Shown here piece by piece: positions 26,935-41,431 of a DNA stretch of 64,000 nucleotides. The stretch is from Megalopta genalis (taxonomy: Eukaryota > Arthropoda > Insecta > Hymenoptera > Halictidae): NCBI RefSeq assembly GCF_051020955.1, contig NW_027476217.1:397161-461160 (forward strand), read 5' to 3'. The notes below the pieces were generated by a model. The model ran no database searches. It saw only the letters and a program-made list of their open reading frames with translations, and was not told the DNA's origin. Made by a program: the position numbers and the translations under genes. Position 1 is the first letter of the stretch. Every line of letters begins with the position of its first letter.

Positions 26935-29900
26935 CGAAACAAACGTGTTAGCTTCTAATCCATGCGAAACTCGTGATTTAGCTTCAAATCAATGCGATGT
27001 AGAAGGTTTACCTTCAAATCCATGCTTAACAAATGATTTAGCTTCAAACACTTGGGATATAAGTGAAAAAGCTTCAAATGCAGACGATCAAACGAGTTAG
27101 CTTCAAAATCCATGCGATAAACTTGATTTAACTTCAAATCAATGCAAAGTAGAAGGCTTAGCTTCTAATCCATGAGAAACAAATGATTTAGGTTCAGATA
27201 CTTGCGGTATAAATGATACAGCTTCAAATGCAGACGAAACAAACGAGATAGCTTCATATCTATGCGAAACACATGATTTAGCTTCAAATCAATGCGATGT
27301 AGAAGGTTTACCTTCAAAACCATGCTTAACAAATGATTTAGCTTCAAACACTTGGGATATAAGTGATATGGCATCAAATGCAGACGATCAAACGAGTTAG
27401 CGTCAAAATCCATGCGATAAACTTGATTTAGCTTCAAATCAATGCGAAGTAGAAGGATGAGCTTCAAATCCATGCAACACAAATGATTTAGCTTCAAATA
27501 CTTGCGATATAAATGATATAGCTTCAAATGCGGGCGAAACAATCGAGTTAGCTTCTAATCCATGCGAAACTCATGATTTAGCTTCAAATCAATGCGATGT
27601 AGAAGGTTCACCTTCAAATCCATGCGCAACAAATGATTTAGCTTCAAACAGTTGGGATATAAGTGATATAGCTTGAAATGCAGACGATCAAACGAGTTAG
27701 CTTCAAAATCCATGCGATAAACATGATTTAGCTTCAAATCAATGCGAAGTAGAAGGCTTAGCTTCCAATCCATGCGAAACAAATGATTTAGGTCCAGATA
27801 CTTGCGGTATAAGTGATACAGCTTCAAATGCAGACGAAACAAACGAGTTAGCTTCATATCTATGCGAAAGCCATGATTTAGCTTCAAATCAATGCGATGT
27901 AGAAGGTTTACCTTCAAATCCATGCTTAACAAATGATTTAGCTTCGAATACTTGCGATATGAATGATATAGCTTCAAATGCAGGCGAAACAAACGAGTTA
28001 GCTTCTAATCCATGCGAAACTCATGATTTAGCTTCAAATCAATGCGATGTGGAAGGTTTACCTTCAAATCCATGCTTAACAAGTGATTTCGCTTCAAATA
28101 TTTGCGATATAAATGATATAGCTTCAAATGCAGGCGAAACAAACATGTTAGCTTCTAATCCATGCGAAACTCATGATTTAGCTTCAAATCAATGCGATGT
28201 AGGAGGTTTACCTTCAAATCCATGCTTAACAAATAATTTAGCTTCAAACACTTGGGATATAACTGATATAGCTTCAAATGCAGACGATCAAACGAGTTAG
28301 CTTCAAAATCCATGCGATAAACTTGATTTAACTTCAAATCAATGCAAAGTAGAAGGCTTAGCTTCTAATCCATGCAAAACAAATGATTTAGGTTCAGATA
28401 CTTGCGGTATAAATGATACAGCTTCAAATGCAGACGAAACAAGCGAGATAGCTTCATATCTATGCGAAACACATGATTTAGCTTCAAATCAATGCGATGT
28501 AGAAGGTTTACCTTCAAAACCATGCTTAACAAATGATTTAGCTTCAAACACTTGGGATATAAGTGATATGGCATCAAATGCAGACGATCAAACGAGTTAG
28601 CTTCAAAATCCATGCGATAAACTTGATTTAGCTTCAAATCAATGCGAAGTAGAAGGCTTAGCTTCCAATCCATGCGAAAGAAATGATTTAGGTCCAGATA
28701 CTTTCGGTATAAGTGATACAGCTTCAAATGCAGACGAAACAAACGAGTTAGCTTCATATCTATGCGAAAGCCATGATTTAGCTTCAAATCAATGCGATGT
28801 AGAAGGTTTACCTTCAAATCCATGCTTAACAAATGATTTGGCTTCGAATACTTGCGATATGAATGATATAGCTTCAAATGCAGGCGAAACAAACGTGTTA
28901 GCTTCTAATCCATGCGAAACTCATGATTTAGCTTCAAATCAATGCGATGTAGAAGGTTTACCTTCAAATCCATGCTTAACAAATGATTTAGCTTCAAATA
29001 CTTGCGATATAAATGATATAGCTTCAAATGCAGGCGAAACAAACGAGTTAGCTTCTAATCCATGCGAAACGCATGATTTAGCTTCAAATCAATGCGATGT
29101 AGAAGGTTTACCTTCAAATCCATGCACAACAAATGATTTAGCTTCGGACACTTGGGATATAAGTGATATAGCTTCAAATGCAGACGATCAAACGAGTTAG
29201 CTTCAAGTCCACGCGAAGCAAGTGATTTAGCTTCAAATCAATGCGACGTAGGAGGTTTACCTTCAAATCCATGCTTAACAAATAATTTAGCTTCAAACAC
29301 TTGGGATATAAATGATATAGCTTCAAATGCGGGCGAAACAATCGAGTTAGCTTCTAATCCATGCGAAACTCATGATTTAGCTTCAAATCAATGCAATGTA
29401 GAAGGTTTACCTTCAAATCCATGCTTAACAAATGATTTAGCTTCGAATACTTGCGATATGAATGATATAGCTTCAAATGCAGGCGAAACAAACGTGTTAG
29501 CTTCTAATCCATGCGAAACTCATGATTTAGCTTCAAATCAATGCGATGTAGAAGGTTTACCTTCAAATCCATGCTTAACAAATGATTTTGCTTCAAACAC
29601 TTGGGATATAAGTGATATAGCTTCAAATGCAGACGATCAAACGAGTTAGCTTCAAAATCCATGCGATAAACTTGATTTAGCTTCAAATCAATGCGAAGTA
29701 GAAGGCTTAGCTTCCAATCCATGCGAAACAAATGATTTAGGTCCAGATACTTGCGGTATAAGTGATACAGCTTCAAATGCAGAAGAAAAAGACGAGTTAG
29801 TTTCATATCTATGCGAAACCCATGATTTAGCTTCAAATCAATGCGATGTAGAAGGATTAGCTTCAAATCCATGATTAACAAATGATTTAGCTTCGAATAC

Positions 29901-31301
29901 TTGCGATATGAATGATATAGCTTCAAATGCAGGCGAAACAAACGTGTTAGCTTCTAATCCATGCGAAACTCGTGATTTAGCTTCAAATCAATGCGATGTA
30001 GAAGGTTTACCTTCAAATCCATGCTTAACAAATGATTTAGCTTCATACACTTGGGATATAAGTGAAAAAGCTTCAAATGCAGACGATCAGACGAGTTAGC
30101 TTCAAAATCCATGCGATAAACTTGATTTAACTTCAAATCAATGCAAAGTAGAAGGCTTAGCTTCTAATCCATGCGAAACAAATGATTTAGGTTCAGATAC
30201 TTGCGGTATAAATGATACAGCTTCAAATGCAGACGAAACAAACGAGATAGCTTCATATCTATGCGAAACACATGATTTAGCTTCAAATCAATGCGATGTA
30301 GAAGGTTTACCTTCAAAACCATGCTTAACAAATGATTTAGCTTCAAACACTTGGGATATAAGTGATATGGCATCAAATGCAGACGATCAAACGAGTTAGC
30401 TTCAAAATCCATGCGATAAACTTGATTTAGCTTCAAATCAATGCGAAGTAGAAGGATGAGCTTCAAATCCATGCAACACAAATGATTTAGCTTCAAATAC
30501 TTGCGATATAAATGATATAGCTTCAAATGCGGGCGAAACAATCGAGTTAGCTTCTAATCCATGCGAAACTCATGATTTAGCTTCAAATCAATGCGATGTA
30601 GAAGGTTCACCTTCAAATCCATGCGCAACAAATGATTTAGCTTCAAACAGTTGGGATATAAGTGATATAGCTTGAAATGCAGACGATCAAACGAGTTAGC
30701 TTCAAAATCCATGCGATAAACATGATTTAGCTTCAAATCAATGCGAAGTAGAAGGCTTAGCTTCCAATCCATGCGAAACAAATGATTTAGGTCCAGATAC
30801 TTGCGGTATAAGTGATACAGCTTCAAATGCAGACGAAACAAACGAGTTAGCTTCATATCTATGCGAAAGCCATGATTTAGCTTCAAATCAATGCGATGTA
30901 GAAGGTTTACCTTCAAATCCATGATTAACAAATGATTTAGCTTCGAATGCTTGCGATATGAATGATATAGCTTTAAATGCAGGCGAAACAAACGAGTTAG
31001 CTTCTAATCCATGCGAAACTCATGATTTAGCTTCAAATCAATGCGATGTGGAAGGTTTACCTTCAAATCCATGCTTAACAAATGATTTCGCTTCAAATAT
31101 TTGCGATATAAATGATATAGCTTTAAATGCAGGCGAAACAAACGTGTTAGCTTCTAATCCATGCGAAACTCATGATTTAGCTTCAAATCAATGCGATGTA
31201 GGAGGTTTACCTTCAAATCCATGCTTAACAAATAATTTAGCTTCAGACACTTGGGATATAACTGATATAGCTTCAAATGCAGACGATCAAACGAGTTAGC
31301 T
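26935..31301. repeat. 3.0-kb period: 26,935-28,302 and 29,934-31,301
   Basis: The two segments match at offset 2,999, which is 100 units minus the 1-bp deletion near 29,206. Shared rare marks include the TCGTGATT slot 1 near 26,971 and 29,970, AGTGAAAAAGCTTC near 27,062 and 30,061, and AACTGATATA near 28,260 and 31,259. Similarity ends where one copy continues CTTCAAAATCC and the other CTACATAATCC. The interval 28,302-29,934 holds further block B units, partly matching about 31,619-31,909. Confidence 0.75.
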
Positions 31302-34300
31302 ACATAATCCACGCGATAAATTTGATTTAGATTCAAATCAATGCGAAGTAGAAGGATGAGCTTCAAATCCATGCAACACAAATGATTTAGCTTCAAATAC
31401 TAGCGATATAAATGATATAGCTTCAAATGCAGGCGAAACAAACGAGTTAGCTCCTAATCCATGCGAAACTCATGATTTAGCTTCAAATCAATGCGATGTA
31501 GAAGGTTCACCTTCAAATCCATGCGCAACAAATGATTTAGCTTCAAACAGTTGGGATATAAGTGTTATAGCTTGAAATGCAGACGATCAAACGAGTTAGC
31601 TTCAAAATCCATGCGATAAACATGATTCAGCTTCAAATCAATGCGAAGTAGAAGGCTTAGCTTCCAATCCATGCGAAAGAAATGATTTAGGTCCAGATAC
31701 TTTCGGTATAAGTGATACAGCTTCAAATGCAGACGAAACAAACGAGTTAGCTTCATATCTATGCGAAAGCCATGATTTAGCTTCAAATCAATGCGATGTA
31801 GAAGGTTTACCTTCAAATCCATGCTTAACAAATGATTTGGCTTCGAATACTTGCGATATGAATGATATAGCTTCAAATGCAGGCGAAACAAACGTGTTAG
31901 CTTCTAATCCATGCGATAAACTTGATTTAGCTTCAAATCAATGCGAAGTAGAAGGCTTAGCTTCCAATCCATGCGAAACAAATGATTTAGGTCCAGATAC
32001 TTGCGGTATAAGTGATACAGCTTCAAATGCAGAAGAAACAAACGAGTTAGTTTCATATCTATGCGAAACCCATGATTTAGCTTCAAATCAATGCGATGTA
32101 GAAGGATTAGCTTCAAATCCATGATTAACAAATGATTTAGCTTCAAACACTTGGGATATAAGTGAAAAAGCTTCAAATGCAGACGATCAAACGAGTTAGC
32201 TTCAAAATCCATGCGATAAACTTGATTTAGCTTCAAATCAATGCAAAGTAGAAGGCTTAGCTTTTAATCCATGCGAAACAAATGATTTAGGTTCAGATAC
32301 TTGCGGTATAAATGATACAGGTTCAAATGCAGACGAAACAAACGAGATAGCTTCATATCTATGCGAAACACATGATTTAGCTTCAAATCAATGCGATGTA
32401 GAAGGTTTACCTTCAAAACCATGCTTAACAAATGATTTAGCTTCAAACACTTGGGATATAAGTGATATGGCATCAAATGCAGACGATCAAACGAGTTAGC
32501 TTCAAAATCCATGCGATAAACTTGATTTAGCTTCAAATCAATGCGAAGTAGAACGATTAGCTTCCAATCCATGCGAAACAAATGATTTAGGTCCAGATAC
32601 TTGCGGTATAAGTGATACAGCTTCAAATGCAGACGAAACAAACGAGTTAGCTTCATATCTATGCGAAAACCATGATTTAGCTTCAAATCAATGCGAAGTA
32701 GAAGGCTTAGCTTCAAATCCATGCGAAACTCATGATTTAGCTTCAAATCAATGCGAAGTAGAAGGTTTACCTTCAAATCCATGCTTAAAAAATGATTTAG
32801 GTTCAAACACTTGGGATATAAGTGATATGGCATCAAATGCAGACGATCAAACGAGTTAGCTTCAAAATCCATGCGATAAACTTGATTTAGCTTCAAATCA
32901 ATGCGAAGTAGAAGTATGAGCTGCAAATCCATGCAACACAAATGATTTAGCTTCAAATACTTGCGACATAAATGATATAGCTTCAAATGCAGGCGAAACA
33001 AACGAGTTAGCTTCTAATCCATGCGAAACTCATGATTTAGCTTCAAATCAATGCGATGTAGAAGGTTCACCTTTAAATCCATGCGCAACAAATGATTTAG
33101 CTTCAAACAGTTGGGATATAAGTGATATAGCTTGAAATGCAGACGATCAAAACAGTTAGCTTCAAAATCCATGCGATAAACTTGATTTAGCTTCAAATCA
33201 ATGCGAAGTAGAAGGCTTAGCTTCAAATCCATGCGAAACAAATGATTTAGGTTCAGATACTTGCGGTATAAATGATACAGCTTCAAATGCAGACGAAACA
33301 AACGAGTTAGCTTCATATCTATGCGAAAGCCATGATTTAGCTTCAAATCAATGCGATGTAGAAGGTTTACCTTCAAATCCATGCTTAACAAATGATTTGG
33401 CTTCGAATGCTTGCGATATGAATGATATAGCTTCAAATGCAGGCGAAACAAACGAGTTAGCTTCTAATCCATGCGAAACTCATGATTTAGCTTCAAATCA
33501 ATGCGATGTGGAAGGTTTACCTTCAAATCCATGCTTAACAAATGATTTCGCTTCAAATATTTGCGATATAAATGATATAGCTTTAAATGCAGGCGAAACA
33601 AACGTGTTAGCTTCTAATCCATGCGAAACTCATGATTTAGCTTCAAATCAATGCGATGTAGGAGGTTTACCTTCAAATCCATGCTTAACAAATAATTTAG
33701 CTTCAGACACTTGGGATATAACTGATATAGCTTCAAATGCAGACGATCAAACGAGTTAGCTACATAATCCACGCGATAAATTTGATTTAGATTCAAATCA
33801 ATGCGAAGTAGAAGGATGAGCTTCAAATCCATGCAACACAAATGATTTAGCTTCAAATACTAGCGATATAAATGATATAGCTTCAAATGCAGGCGAAACA
33901 AACGAGTTAGCTCCTAATCCATGCGAAACTCATGATTTAGCTTCAAATCAATGCGATGTAGAAGGTTCACCTTCAAATCCATGCGCAACAAATGATTTAG
34001 CTTCAAACAGTTGGGATATAAGTGTTATAGCTTGAAATGCAGACGATCAAACGAGTTAGCTTCAAAATCCATGCGATAAACATGATTCAGCTTCAAATCA
34101 ATGCGAAGTAGAAGGCTTAGCTTCCAATCCATGCGAAAGAAATGATTTAGGTCCAGATACTTTCGGTATAAGTGATACAGCTTCAAATGCAGACGAAACA
34201 AACGAGTTAGCTTCATATCTATGCGAAAGCCATGATTTAGCTTCAAATCAATGCGATGTAGAAGGTTTACCTTCAAATCCATGCTTAACAAATGATTTGG

Positions 34301-36010
34301 CTTCGAATACTTGCGATATGAATGATATAGCTTCAAATGCAGGCGAAACAAACGTGTTAGCTTCTAATCCATGCGAAACTCATGATTTAGCTTCAAATCA
34401 ATGCGATGTAGAAGGTTTACCTTCAAATCCATGCTTAACAAATGATTTAGCTTCAAACACTTGGGATATAAGTGATATAGCTTCAAATGCAGACGATCAA
34501 ACGAGTTAGCTTCAAAATCCATGCGATAAACTTGATTTAGCTTCAAATCAATGCGAAGTAGAAGGCTTAGCTTCCAATCCATGCGAAACAAATGATTTAG
34601 GTCCAGATACTTGCGGTATAAGTGATACAGCTTCAAATGCAGAAGAAACAAACGAGTTAGTTTCATATCTATGCGAAACCCATGATTTAGCTTCAAATCA
34701 ATGCGATGTAGAAGGATTAGCTTCAAATCCATGATTAACAAATGATTTAGCTTCAAACACTTGGGATATAAGTGAAAAAGCTTCAAATGCAGACGATCAA
34801 ACGAGTTAGCTTCAAAATCCATGCGATAAACTTGATTTAGCTTCAAATCAATGCAAAGTAGAAGGCTTAGCTTTTAATCCATGCGAAACAAATGATTTAG
34901 GTTCAGATACTTGCGGTATAAATGATACAGGTTCAAATGCAGACGAAACAAACGAGATAGCTTCATATCTATGCGAAACACATGATTTAGCTTCAAATCA
35001 ATGCGATGTAGAAGGTTTACCTTCAAAACCATGCTTAACAAATGATTTAGCTTCAAACACTTGGGATATAAGTGATATGGCATCAAATGCAGACGATCAA
35101 ACGAGTTAGCTTCAAAATCCATGCGATAAACTTGATTTAGCTTCAAATCAATGCGAAGTAGAACGATTAGCTTCCAATCCATGCGAAACAAATGATTTAG
35201 GTCCAGATACTTGCGGTATAAGTGATACAGCTTCAAATGCAGACGAAACAAACGAGTTAGCTTCATATCTATGCGAAAACCATGATTTAGCTTCAAATCA
35301 ATGCGAAGTAGAAGGCTTAGCTTCAAATCCATGCGAAACTCATGATTTAGCTTCAAATCAATGCGAAGTAGAAGGTTTACCTTCAAATCCATGCTTAAAA
35401 AATGATTTAGGTTCAAACACTTGGGATATAAGTGATATGGCATCAAATGCAGACGATCAAACGAGTTAGCTTCAAAATCCATGCGATAAACTTGATTTAG
35501 CTTCAAATCAATGCGAAGTAGAAGTATGAGCTGCAAATCCATGCAACACAAATGATTTAGCTTCAAATACTTGCGACATAAATGATATAGCTTCAAATGC
35601 AGGCGAAACAAACGAGTTAGCTTCTAATCCATGCGAAACTCATGATTTAGCTTCAAATCAATGCGATGTAGAAGGTTCACCTTTAAATCCATGCGCAACA
35701 AATGATTTAGCTTCAAACAGTTGGGATATAAGTGATATAGCTTGAAATGCAGACGATCAAAACAGTTAGCTTCAAAATCCATGCGATAAACTTGATTTAG
35801 CTTCAAATCAATGCGAAGTAGAAGGCTTAGCTTCAAATCCATGCGAAACAAATGATTTAGGTTCAGATACTTGCGGTATAAATGATACAGCTTCAAATGC
35901 AGACGAAACAAACGAGTTAGCTTCATATCTATGCGAAAGCCATGATTTAGCTTCAAATCAATGCGATGTAGAAGGTTTACCTTCAAATCCATGCTTAACA
36001 AATGATTTAG
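30840..36010. repeat. 2.46/2.61-kb tandem duplication
   Basis: About 30.84-31.91 kb matches 33.30-34.37 kb at offset 2,460, and about 31.91-33.40 kb matches 34.52-36.01 kb at 2,610. The 150-bp step is one pentamer present near 34,364-34,513 and absent near 31,904. Shared marks are CTCCTAATCC near 31,451 and 33,911, AGTGTTATAG near 31,561 and 34,021, and CTTTTAATCC near 32,261 and 34,871. The same 2,460-bp period recurs at about 42.3-45.6 kb, as expected if it predates the 10.8-kb duplication. Confidence 0.8.
32264..33001 (-). other. Longest minus-strand ORF (245 codons), not called as a gene
   Basis: This is a 10-residue repeat rich in Leu, Lys, His and Arg, with recurring motifs such as LNHLLSMD and LKLYHLYRK. 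Copies of the same length occur at 34874-35611, 37874-38611, 39974-40711, 43184-43921, 45644-46381 and 46904-47641. The stop comes from the CTTCTAATCC form of slot 1, which reads as TAG on this strand. The ORF begins and ends inside repeat units, with no distinct ends or domain. Its recurrence reflects HOR copying, not gene duplication. Confidence 0.6.
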
Positions 36011-37130
36011 CTTCGAATACTTGCGATATGAATGATATAGCTTCAAATGCAGGCGAAACAAACGTGTTAGCTTCTAATCCATGCGAAACTCATGATTTAG
36101 CTTCAAATCAATGCGATGTAGAAGGTTTACCTTCAAATCCATGCTTAACAAATGATTTAGCTTCAAACACTTGGGATATAAGTGATATAGCTTCAAATGC
36201 AGACGATCAAACGAGTTAGCTTCAAAATCCATGCGATAAATTTGATTTAGCTTCAAATCAATGCGAAGTAGAAGGCTTAGCTTCCAATCCATGCGAAACA
36301 AATGATTTAGGTCCAGATACTTGCGGTATAAGTGATACAGCTTCAAATGCAGAAGAAACAAACGAGTTAGTTTCATATCTATGCGAAACCCATGATTTAG
36401 CTTCAAATCAATGCGATGTAGAAGGATTAGCTTCAAATCCTTGATTAACAAATGATTTAGCTTCGAATACTTGCGAAATGAATGATATAGCTTCAAATGC
36501 AGGCGAAACAAACGTGTTAGCTTCTAATCCATGCGAAACTCGTGATTTAGCTTCAAATCAATGCGATGTAGAAGGTTTACCTTCAAATCCATGCTTAACA
36601 AATGATTTAGCTTCAAACACTTGGGATATAAGTGAAAAAGCTTCAAATGCAGACGATCAAACGAGTTAGCTTCAAAATCCATGCGATAAACTTGATTTAG
36701 CTTCAAATCAATGCAAAGTAGAAGGCTTAGCTTCTAATCCATGCGAAACAAATGATTCAGGTTCAGATACTTGCGGTATAAATGATACAGCTTCAAATGC
36801 AGACGAAACAGACGAGATAGCTTCATATCTATGCGAAACACATGATTTAGCTTCAAATCAATGCGATGTAGAAGGTTTACCTTCAAAACCATGCTTAACA
36901 AATGATTTAGCTTCAAACACTTGGGATATAAGTGATATGGCATCAAATGCAGACGATCAAACGAGTTAGCTTCAAAATCCATGCGATAAACTTGATTTAG
37001 CTTCAAATCAATGCGAAGTAGAAGGATGAGCTTCAAATCCATGCAACACAAATGATTTAGCTTCAAATACTAGCGATATAAATGATATAGCTTCAAATGC
37101 AGGCGAAACAAACGAGTTAGCTACTAATCC

Positions 37131-40100
37131 ATGCGAAACTCATGATTTAGCTTCAAATCAATGCGATGTAGAAGGTTCACCTTCAAATCCATGCGCAACA
37201 AATGATTTAGCTTCAAACAGTTGGGATATAAGTGTTATAGCTTGAAATGCAGACGATCAAACGAGTTAGCTTCAAAATCCATGCGATAAACATGATTCAG
37301 CTTCAAATCAATGCGAAGTAGAAGGCTTAGCTTCCAATCCATGCGAAAGAAATGATTTAGGTCCAGATACTTTCGGTATAAGTGATACAGCTTCAAATGC
37401 AGACGAAACAAACGAGTTAGCTTCATATCTATGCGAAAGCCATGATTTAGCTTCAAATCTATGCGATGTAGAAGGTTTACCTTCAAATCCATGCTTAAAA
37501 AATGATTTCGCTTCAAATATTTGCGATATAAATGATATAGCTTCAAATGCAGGCGAAACAAACGTGTTAGCTTCTAATCCATGCGAAACTCATGATTTAG
37601 CTTCAAATCAATGCGATGTAGGAGGTTTACCTTCAAATCCATGCTTAACAAATAATTTAGCTTCAAACACTTGGGATATAACTGATATAGCTTCAAATGC
37701 AGACGATCAAACGAGTTAGCTACATAATCCACGCGATAAATTTGATTTAGATTCAAATCAATGCGAAGTAGATGGATGAGCTTCAAATCCATGCAACACA
37801 AATGATTTAGCTTCAAATACTAGCGATATAAATGATATAGCTTCAAATGCAGGCGAAACAAACGAGTTAGCTTCTAATCCATGCGAAACTCATGATTTAG
37901 CTTCAAATCAATGCGATGTAGAAGTTTCACGTTCAAATCCATGCGCAACAAATGATTTAGCTTCAAACAGTTGGGATATAAGTGATATAGCTTGAAATGC
38001 AGACGATCAAACGAGTTAGCTTCAAAATCCATGCGATAAACATGATTCAGCTTCAAATCAATGCGAAGTAGAAGGCTTAGCTTCCAATCCATGCGAAACA
38101 AATGATTTAGGTCCAGATACTTTCGGTATAAGTGATACAGCTTCAAATGCAGACGAAACAAACGAGTTAGCTTCATATCTATGCGAAAGCCATGATTTAG
38201 CTTCAAATCAATGCGATGTAGAAGGTTTACCTTCAAATCCATGCTTAACAAATGATTTTGCTTCAAACACTTGGGATATACGTGATATAGCTTCAAATGC
38301 AGACGATCAAACGAGTTAGCTTCAAAATCCATGCGATAAACTTGATTTAGCTTCAAATCAATGCGAAGTAGAAGGCTTAGCTTCCAATCCATGCGAAACA
38401 AATGATTTAGGTCCAGATACTTGCGGTATAAGTGATACAGCTTCAAATGCAGAAGAAACAAACGAGTTAGTTTCATATCTATGCGAAACCCATGATTTAG
38501 CTTCAAATCAATGCGATGTTGAAGGATTAGCTTCAAATCCATGATTAACAAATGATTTAGCTTCGAATACTTGCGATATGAATGATATAGCTTCAAATGC
38601 AGGCGAAACAAACGTGTTAGCTTCTAATCCATGCGAAACTCGTGATTTAGCTTCAAATCAATGCGATGTAGAAGGTTTACCTTCAAATCCATGCTTAACA
38701 AATGATTTAGCTTCATACACTTGGGATATAAGTGAAAAAGCTTCAAATGCAGACGATCAAACGAGTTAGCTTCAAAATCCATGCGATAAACTTGATTTAA
38801 CTTCAAATCAATGCAAAGTAGAAGGCTTAGCTTCTAATCCATGCGAAACAAATGATTTAGGTTCAGATACTTGCGGTATAAATGATACAGCTTCAAATGC
38901 AGACGAAACAAACGAGATAGCTTCATATCTATGCGAAACACATGATTTAGCTTCAAATCAATGCGATGTAGAAGGTTTACCTTCAAAACCATGCTTAACA
39001 AATGATTTAGCTTCAAACACTTGGGATATAAGTGATATGGCATCAAATGCAGACGATCAAACGAGTTAGCTTCAAAATCCATGCGATAAACTTGATTTAG
39101 CTTCAAATCAATGCGAAGTAGAAGGATGAGCTTCAAATCCATGCAAAACAAATGATTTAGCTTCAAATACTTGCGATATAAATGATATAGCTTCAAATGC
39201 GGGCGAAACAATCGAGTTAGCTTCTAATCCATGCGAAACTCATGATTTAGCTTCAAATCAATGCGATGTAGAAGGTTCACCTTCAAATCCATGCGCAACA
39301 AATGATTTAGCTTCAAACAGTTGGGATATAAGTGTTATAGCTTGAAATGCAGACGATCAAACGAGTTAGCTTCAAAATCCATGCGATAAACATGATTCAG
39401 CTTCAAATCAATGCGAAGTAGAAGGCTTAGCTTCCAATCCATGCGAAAGAAATGATTTAGGTCCAGATACTTTCGGTATAAGTGATACAGCTTCAAATGC
39501 AGACGAAACAAACGAGTTAGCTTCATATCTATGCGAAAGCCATGATTTAGCTTCAAATCTATGCGATGTAGAAGGTTTACCTTCAAATCCATGCTTAAAA
39601 AATGATTTCGCTTCAAATATTTGCGATATAAATGATATAGCTTCAAATGCAGGCGAAACAAACGTGTTAGCTTCTAATCCATGCGAAACTCATGATTTAG
39701 CTTCAAATCAATGCGATGTAGGAGGTTTACCTTCAAATCCATGCTTAACAAATAATTTAGCTTCAAACACTTGGGATATAACTGATATAGCTTCAAATGC
39801 AGACGATCAAACGAGTTAGCTACATAATCCACGCGATAAATTTGATTTAGATTCAAATCAATGCGAAGTAGATGGATGAGCTTCAAATCCATGCAACACA
39901 AATGATTTAGCTTCAAATACTAGCGATATAAATGATATAGCTTCAAATGCAGGCGAAACAAACGAGTTAGCTTCTAATCCATGCGAAACTCATGATTTAG
40001 CTTCAAATCAATGCGATGTAGAAGTTTCACGTTCAAATCCATGCGCAACAAATGATTTAGCTTCAAACAGTTGGGATATAAGTGATATAGCTTGAAATGC

Positions 40101-41431
40101 AGACGATCAAACGAGTTAGCTTCAAAATCCATGCGATAAACATGATTCAGCTTCAAATCAATGCGAAGTAGAAGGCTTAGCTTCCAATCCATGCGAAACA
40201 AATGATTTAGGTCCAGATACTTTCGGTATAAGTGATACAGCTTCAAATGCAGACGAAACAAACGAGTTAGCTTCATATCTATGCGAAAGCCATGATTTAG
40301 CTTCAAATCAATGCGATGTAGAAGGTTTACCTTCAAATCCATGCTTAACAAATGATTTTGCTTCAAACACTTGGGATATACGTGATATAGCTTCAAATGC
40401 AGACGATCAAACGAGTTAGCTTCAAAATCCATGCGATAAACTTGATTTAGCTTCAAATCAATGCGAAGTAGAAGGCTTAGCTTCCAATCCATGCGAAACA
40501 AATGATTTAGGTCCAGATACTTGCGGTATAAGTGATACAGCTTCAAATGCAGAAGAAACAAACGAGTTAGTTTCATATCTATGCGAAACCCATGATTTAG
40601 CTTCAAATCAATGCGATGTTGAAGGATTAGCTTCAAATCCATGATTAACAAATGATTTAGCTTCGAATACTTGCGATATGAATGATATAGCTTCAAATGC
40701 AGGCGAAACAAACGTGTTAGCTTCTAATCCATGCGAAACTCGTGATTTAGCTTCAAATCAATGCGATGTAGAAGGTTTACCTTCAAATCCATGCTTAACA
40801 AATGATTTAGCTTCATACACTTGGGATATAAGTGAAAAAGCTTCAAATGCAGACGATCAAACGAGTTAGCTTCAAAATCCATGCGATAAACTTGATTTAA
40901 CTTCAAATCAATGCAAAGTAGAAGGCTTAGCTTCTAATCCATGCGAAACAAATGATTTAGGTTCAGATACTTGCGGTATAAATGATACAGCTTCAAATGC
41001 AGACGAAACAAACGAGATAGCTTCATATCTATGCGAAACACATGATTTAGCTTCAAATCAATGCGATGTAGAAGGTTTACCTTCAAAACCATGCTTAACA
41101 AATGATTTAGCTTCAAACACTTGGGATATAAGTGATATGGCATCAAATGCAGACGATCAAACGAGTTAGCTTCAAAATCCATGCGATAAACTTGATTTAG
41201 CTTCAAATCAATGCGAAGTAGAAGGATGAGCTTCAAATCCATGCAACACAAATGATTTAGCTTCAAATACTTGCGATATAAATGATATAGCTTCAAATGC
41301 GGGCGAAACAATCGAGTTAGCTTCTAATCCATGCGAAACTCATGATTTAGCTTCAAATCAATGCGATGTAGAAGGTTCACCTTCAAATCCATGCGCAACA
41401 AATGATTTAGCTTCAAACAGTTGGGATATAA
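37131..41431. repeat. 2,100-bp tandem duplication
   Basis: Copy one begins about 37,131 and copy two about 39,231; similarity extends to about 39,331 and 41,431. In the lines compared between 37,501-38,820 and 39,601-40,920 I found no difference. Private marks of both copies are GAAGTTTCACG (37,921 and 40,021), TAGATGGATG (near 37,769 and 39,869), ATACGTGATA (near 38,278 and 40,378) and GATGTTGAAGG (near 38,516 and 40,616). It is among the most recent events visible. Confidence 0.88.
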
